Part shown: piece after piece, positions 60,160 to 64,000 of the stretch | Layout of the letters: the number at the start of each line of letters is the position of its first letter | How positions within the stretch are numbered: position 1 is the stretch's first letter | Assembly: GCF_014529535.1 (NCBI RefSeq) | Contig: NW_023503376.1 | Location: 992,001-1,056,000, forward strand | DNA length: 64,000 nucleotides | DNA from: Bradysia coprophila | Lineage: Eukaryota; Arthropoda; Insecta; Diptera; Sciaridae | Direction of reading: 5' to 3' | Translations under genes and position numbers: made by a program | The notes under the pieces: model-generated | Seen by the model: the letters and a program-made list of their open reading frames with translations, nothing else | Databases searched by the model: none | What the model was told of the DNA's origin: nothing

Positions 60160-60325
60160 AGGTGAATCTCACAAGGAGATCTTAAATAAAGACAATTAAT
60201 ATGAACCATTCTCAGAGCAAACGCACGATAGTCATCATAGATGAAAGGTGAATCTCTCAGAGAGACCGGAAACTCGTCACTAATGTGATAGATGGTGAAT
60301 CTCCCACGGAGATCGGAATAGCAAC
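60160..60325 (+). repeat. Three tandem hairpin units in the LINE 3' UTR
   Basis: Three copies of GGTGAATCTC...: AGGTGAATCTCACAAGGAGA, AGGTGAATCTCTCAGAGAGA and TGGTGAATCTCCCACGGAGA. Each folds as a 5-6 base stem, and the two sides of the stem change together between copies (ATCTC/GAGAT, TCTCT/AGAGA, ATCTCC/GGAGAT). Confidence 0.75.
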
Positions 60326-60494
60326 AACAAACTAAACATAAATGTCGTAGTTAGTCGAACTGTACACCAGCTGAGGGTCAGTTCTTTGTGTGTTTGTCCA
60401 TTTTCCACATACCTGGTTGGCCTAGCGTAATCTAGGAGGCATAGCGAATGGAATACATCGCTCGCTGGGTATAGTGAAGTCGGAGTCGGAGTCG

Positions 60495-60517
60495 GAGCTC
60501 GAGAGCCTCTGAATTAC
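60495..60517. repeat. Right 23-bp target-site duplication of the second LINE
   Basis: An exact copy of 58426-58448, directly after the hexamer tail. Confidence 0.95.
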
Positions 60518-61041
60518 GATCGAAATCATACTCTGGCCGATGGCACCATGTGCACCATTTTTTGTTTCCGAAGAACATTGCCAATTTGAAACGAAATGAT
60601 TTTTACTAAAGGATGTTGCAGTATAAGCGTACTTACCTTAAGAGTGAATAAGTATATTCATTTGTACATTTGAAGCTTTGCGTCGAAAAGAAATCACTTC
60701 GTGTCAGAATAATAATTCAAATCTATTACTTCTACCGTTCAGAGTATCAGCCAGCGTTGGAAATAAAATCTTGCTTTTCATTTTGCTATTATAAGAACAA
60801 AATAGCAATGGATTGTCGTTTATTTCTTTCATTGCTGTCGATAACCGATGATTCAAATCTAGCTCAAAGTCAGCATGTTCGCCCAATCTCATTCAAAAAT
60901 TCGTGTATGTGACCAGTTGGTGTTTCACACGAAGAAATGCTAGGACTGGATTGATTAAAAGAACTTTTCGTTTCGATTTTACTACGTTTATATTCGTCGG
61001 AAATGTGTCATCGCAGTGGTTCTATAATAAGTTCTCTTAAT
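60518..61041. other. Flank downstream of the protease gene
   Basis: A minus-strand AATAAA at 60819-60824, about 220 bases past the protease stop, is a possible polyadenylation signal. 60815-60860 contains TTTCATTGCTGTCGATAACCG, part of the small dispersed repeat. Confidence 0.4.
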
Positions 61042-62800
61042 TCAAACTTTCCTGTCTTTAAGGTTCTTAGTGATCCATGGCAAATAGTAAGTAACTCGCG
61101 AATAAACACCCGGATACTGTCCTTTTCCCTGTCGAAAGAATCGAATTATTCACAGACATGACGTCATTCCAGAAACAAATTCTTACACATCCAATTCCCC
61201 AAGATACGATGCCCACTTGTGTCCACCGTCCATCATTTACCATAAGCGGGCCACCTGAACAGATTGAACAGTTTTTTTTTGGTTGTTGTTTAACAGAAGA
61301 AGCAAACGCTTCGGCTATGCACAGATTCATCATTTACCTGAGTCGCCGCTACAAGAATCTTTTGCTGGCTGACCAGCGCATAACATTGACTCAACGATAC
61401 CACCTGGTGCTGCAGGACCATATTTCCGTCGGCACTCAGCATTCGTCCAAATCGGAATCGATACCTCTTGCAGAATTGCTGGTTGTGGTCCATCTATTTA
61501 CGATAAAAGCAAGTGTTGGAGTACCTACACCACAATTTCACAAATTTTGAAGTGTACTCACTTTCCCTAAGGCTACCCCAGCCAATTACAGTGGCTGTAT
61601 TGCCCGAATATTGTTTTGAATTACTTGATGGCAAGCAAATCGGCCGAACAGAATGAGAAAATGAAACTGGTGAATCCATTGTAAGAACGGCCACATCATT
61701 GTACAGCGTTCGTGAATCAAAGCCTCTGTGTCGGACAACTCGTTTGATTCTACGTTCCACATGCCTGACTTCGGTATCCGATTTGATGTTATGGTCACCC
61801 AATCGTACTGTTAATCCGGCCACATCCCACGAGGTCATGCTGTAAGTACGTAAGATAGAAAAGTTTCATCTGACCCGGACAAGAATTCGGAAGATTTGTT
61901 TTTACTGAGCAACACAATGAGCAGCTGTTAATATGTGGATGTCATCAATCAGTGAACCTCCGCAAAATTGGCGTCCGGCATTGAATAGAACCGCAATGAA
62001 AGGCCACTCGTTTGGTTCGGCATTGTGTCCGCCAATAATTTTTGTTTTGTCCTAAGAGTAAAAAAGGCAATTAACAGCACAAAGTGTCTGCTTATCCTAT
62101 TCTCACTTACTGGACTTCCATTTTTCTGGCCACACATTCCTTGAATCGTATTGTCCTCTTGTGGTAGCGGACTCTGAGTGGTCGTGTAAATTGGATTCGG
62201 AGGTCTTGTGGAATGAGTTGGAACTTGTGGTGGCCAATTGGGATACACGGTAGTTGTTGGTCGTGTGGGCCAAGTCGTAAGTGGTCTTTTGGTTGTCGTT
62301 GTAGTGATTGGATGGATTGGCTGCACTCCGGGCGGCAGCGATCCTGACACTGGTGGATGCTACGAGACAATGTGACGATGAAATTTATGTAAGACAGAGA
62401 GTCGATTTATTCAATGCGCTTACTGTCGGAGCTGCATGATCTGGTGGATGAGTTGGTGCAGCTGGTAAAGGTGGTGGCCAATTCGGATAATTGTTTTCTT
62501 TGTTCTGTACCCAATCGTCTATGTCCGCTGGATTTTCGGTTGTGGTTGTAGCTAAAGTTGAACAACAGACTCCAAACGCCTGTCGTCCATCATTGTTCCA
62601 AAAACTGCATGTGTCATAGTTGCCCAGAACCCATGCTTCCCAAATGGATATATCGGGAATTTTGAAGTACGGATAGCAATGTTTAAATGATGTACAGGCA
62701 CCGAGTTGACCTTTCGAAGTTACACATGGAGCACCTTCACCCAAAACATCATTCCATGTCGGTGCACCAAAGAAAATTTGCCTGGGCTTCCGTGGAGACG
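61042..62800 (-). CDS. Clip-domain trypsin-like serine protease (5' exons outside or not found)
   Basis: Seven exons on the minus strand in consistent phase: 62424-62800, 62111-62359, 61906-62051, 61562-61839, 61338-61493, 61187-61254 and 61042-61128 (stop). Order: a cysteine-rich clip-like module (GAPCVTSKGQLGACTSFKHC ... FGVCC), a long Pro/Thr linker, then an S1A protease domain. The activation site is KIIGG. The triad is His in LTAAHC, Asp in YNDVAVL and Ser in GDSGGP. Asp six residues before the Ser (KDSCSGDS) predicts cleavage after Arg/Lys. The C-terminus (GVYSRVTYYLPWI) is normal. Such proteins are secreted zymogens acting in cuticle, immune or developmental cascades. A linked Cys in the linker (GMCGQKN) should hold clip part and protease together after activation. 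No signal-peptide exon is found between 62801 and 63040. Confidence 0.92.
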
Positions 62801-63047
62801 CTGTCAAAAGGAGGTTTTATTCAATAGATTTTCAATAGATTCGCATGGAAGATGAAATTGTCGAACAAAAGTTATTCAAAAGAAAAAAAAACTTCAACGC
62901 TTTTAACTAGACGTGCATGTGAAGTTGACAAATATTACTCATAGACTAGTAAGAGTACTGTTAAGCAGTTGTGCTGACACGAACAATTTAGTGTACCATC
63001 AGTTGTACCGAGTTACGATTCCTCTATATCATGATTGAGATAAATCA

Positions 63048-64000
63048 TGGGCGCGCGTTAGCATAGCGCCCGTGACGCAAGTCCTATTACTAGAAAAAAT
63101 TTCAAAAAAAATTTTTGTCGTAGACTGCAGAACTATATATTCAGCAAATATTGAAGTTCCACAATTCAAATACAAATGACTCCAAATTACCATTAAAAAA
63201 AAACTAGGCGTCCGTACGAGTTCAACGAGCTATCACACGTTCTTGCAGCTTAAAATTTGGCCACGCAAAAAATCTTCCAAGAAGCCCCATTTCCATACAT
63301 TTTGGTCAATTTCAGTACTTTAAACGAAATGAAAAAATCCTACGTTACTTTGTTAGTCCGTCCGTCCGTCCGTCCGTCCGTCCGTCCGTGTTTCCTATCT
63401 TCTAAAGTCTTCTTTAGATTTTGTTGAAATTTTGGGAGTAGATTCTAGTCGTCATTCTAAGACATTCCAGAAAAAAAAATTTGGGGGGAGCCGGCCTCGT
63501 TTCGGAGCTAGGGCTCCTCGAAGTTCCCATATAGGCCCCATATAAGAACACCTTTAAGTGTGTGTGTGTGGATGGGTATGGTAGAACAAATTTGTTCGCT
63601 TTTGGTAAGCTCTGCTCGTCTCATTTTTTTCCCTAAATTTATAATTTTTTAAATTTTTCAAATTTTTTTAAATTTTTTAAATTTTTCAAATTTTTTTAAA
63701 TTTAAAATTTTTCAAATTTTTCAAAATTTTTTAATTTTTTTAAATTTTTTAAATTTTTCAAAATTTTTTAATTTTTTTAAATTTTTCAAAATTTTTTAAA
63801 TTTTTCAAAAGTTTTTAAATTTTTTTAAATTTTTCAAATTTTTTTTTTTTTCAAAATTTTTTTTATTTTTTTAAAATTTTCAAAATTTTTTAAATTTTTA
63901 AAGTTTTGTATTTTTTTTTTAAATTTTTCAAAATTTTTTACATTTTTCAAAATTTTATAAATTTTACAAATTTTTCAAAATTTTTTAAATTTTTCAAATT
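63048..64000 (+). repeat. Dispersed repeat (GGGCGCGCGTTAGCATAGCG family), copy 2, with T-rich tract
   Basis: It matches 27477-28020 in the same orientation and order, including CTAGGCGTCCGTACGAGTTC and an expanded GTCCGTCCGTCCGTCCGTCC run (63356-63390). From about 63630 to the window end it becomes an AAATTTTTCAAATTTTTT tract. The end lies beyond the window. Confidence 0.82.

Larger units (their letters stand above)
58449..60494 (+). mobile_element. Non-LTR retrotransposon (LINE), 5'-truncated, with perfect duplication
   Basis: Bounded by exact 23-bp direct repeats (58426-58448, 60495-60517). The 5' end falls inside the reverse-transcriptase frame, the usual result of incomplete target-primed reverse transcription. 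The 3' UTR (60093-60494) has three short hairpins (60160-60325) and ends in a GTCGGA hexamer run (60478-60494) rather than poly(A). The identical duplication and undamaged frame indicate a recent insertion. The clade is uncertain. It is unlike the RTE-like copy at 42450 in motif C and tail. Confidence 0.92.

Overview
The window looks like nuclear DNA of an insect, most likely a fly outside the best-studied lineages (my guess is a nematoceran such as a fungus gnat). The reasons are an AT-rich background, small GT-AG introns of about 60-150 bases, a takeout/JHBP-family gene, an insect-type clan-3 cytochrome P450, a clip-type serine protease, two non-LTR retrotransposons and a very dense load of foldback/MITE DNA elements. 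The species is inference; nothing here identifies it directly.

Host genes, left to right. (1) A plus-strand multi-exon gene of unknown function, 6484-13861 (5' end outside the window). It contains a very large optional exon (7132-9528) that can either be spliced through or run on into a hydrophobic C-terminal tail. (2) A complete 7-exon cytochrome P450, 25311-27241, plus strand. (3) A complete 6-exon MFSD6-like major-facilitator transporter, 37338-40136, minus strand. (4) A broken SUMO-targeted ubiquitin-ligase-like (RNF4-type) RING gene, 41638-42421. (5) A 4-exon takeout/JHBP gene, 48335-53520, minus strand, whose first intron is 4.3 kb and full of repeats. (6) The 3' seven exons of a clip-domain trypsin-like protease, 61042-62800, minus strand. 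I see no operon-like or pathway link between them. P450s and takeout/JHBP proteins both handle small lipophilic molecules, but they lie 21 kb apart.

Mobile DNA fills most of the rest. There is an RTE-like LINE with an open reverse transcriptase (about 42450-44843). A second LINE (58449-60494) is 5'-truncated, open to the exact junction and flanked by a perfect 23-bp target duplication. There is a family of TTAA-flanked foldback elements (203-911, 916-2508, 11308-12739, with fragments at 2864 and 46128). Several elements have 8-bp duplications and hAT-like ends (14580, 32948, 35040, 54132, 57072). A short-element family has 9-bp duplications (54776, 55970), one copy carrying a nested second element. 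An unrelated 120-bp element with a 9-bp duplication lies at 15287. Two inverted copies of a repeat-rich element ending in GCCCCGTAC (19652, 50755) carry 145-bp tandem repeats.

The most striking structure is a 1.5-1.6 kb element present twice in opposite orientation (4458-6071 and 23518-25021). Both its arms are arrays of the interrupted palindrome ACGATANTATCGT, often at a 20-bp pitch and separated by A/T tracts, around a unique core with a sharply GC-rich patch. The first copy has an 8-bp target duplication. I know of no described element with this layout.
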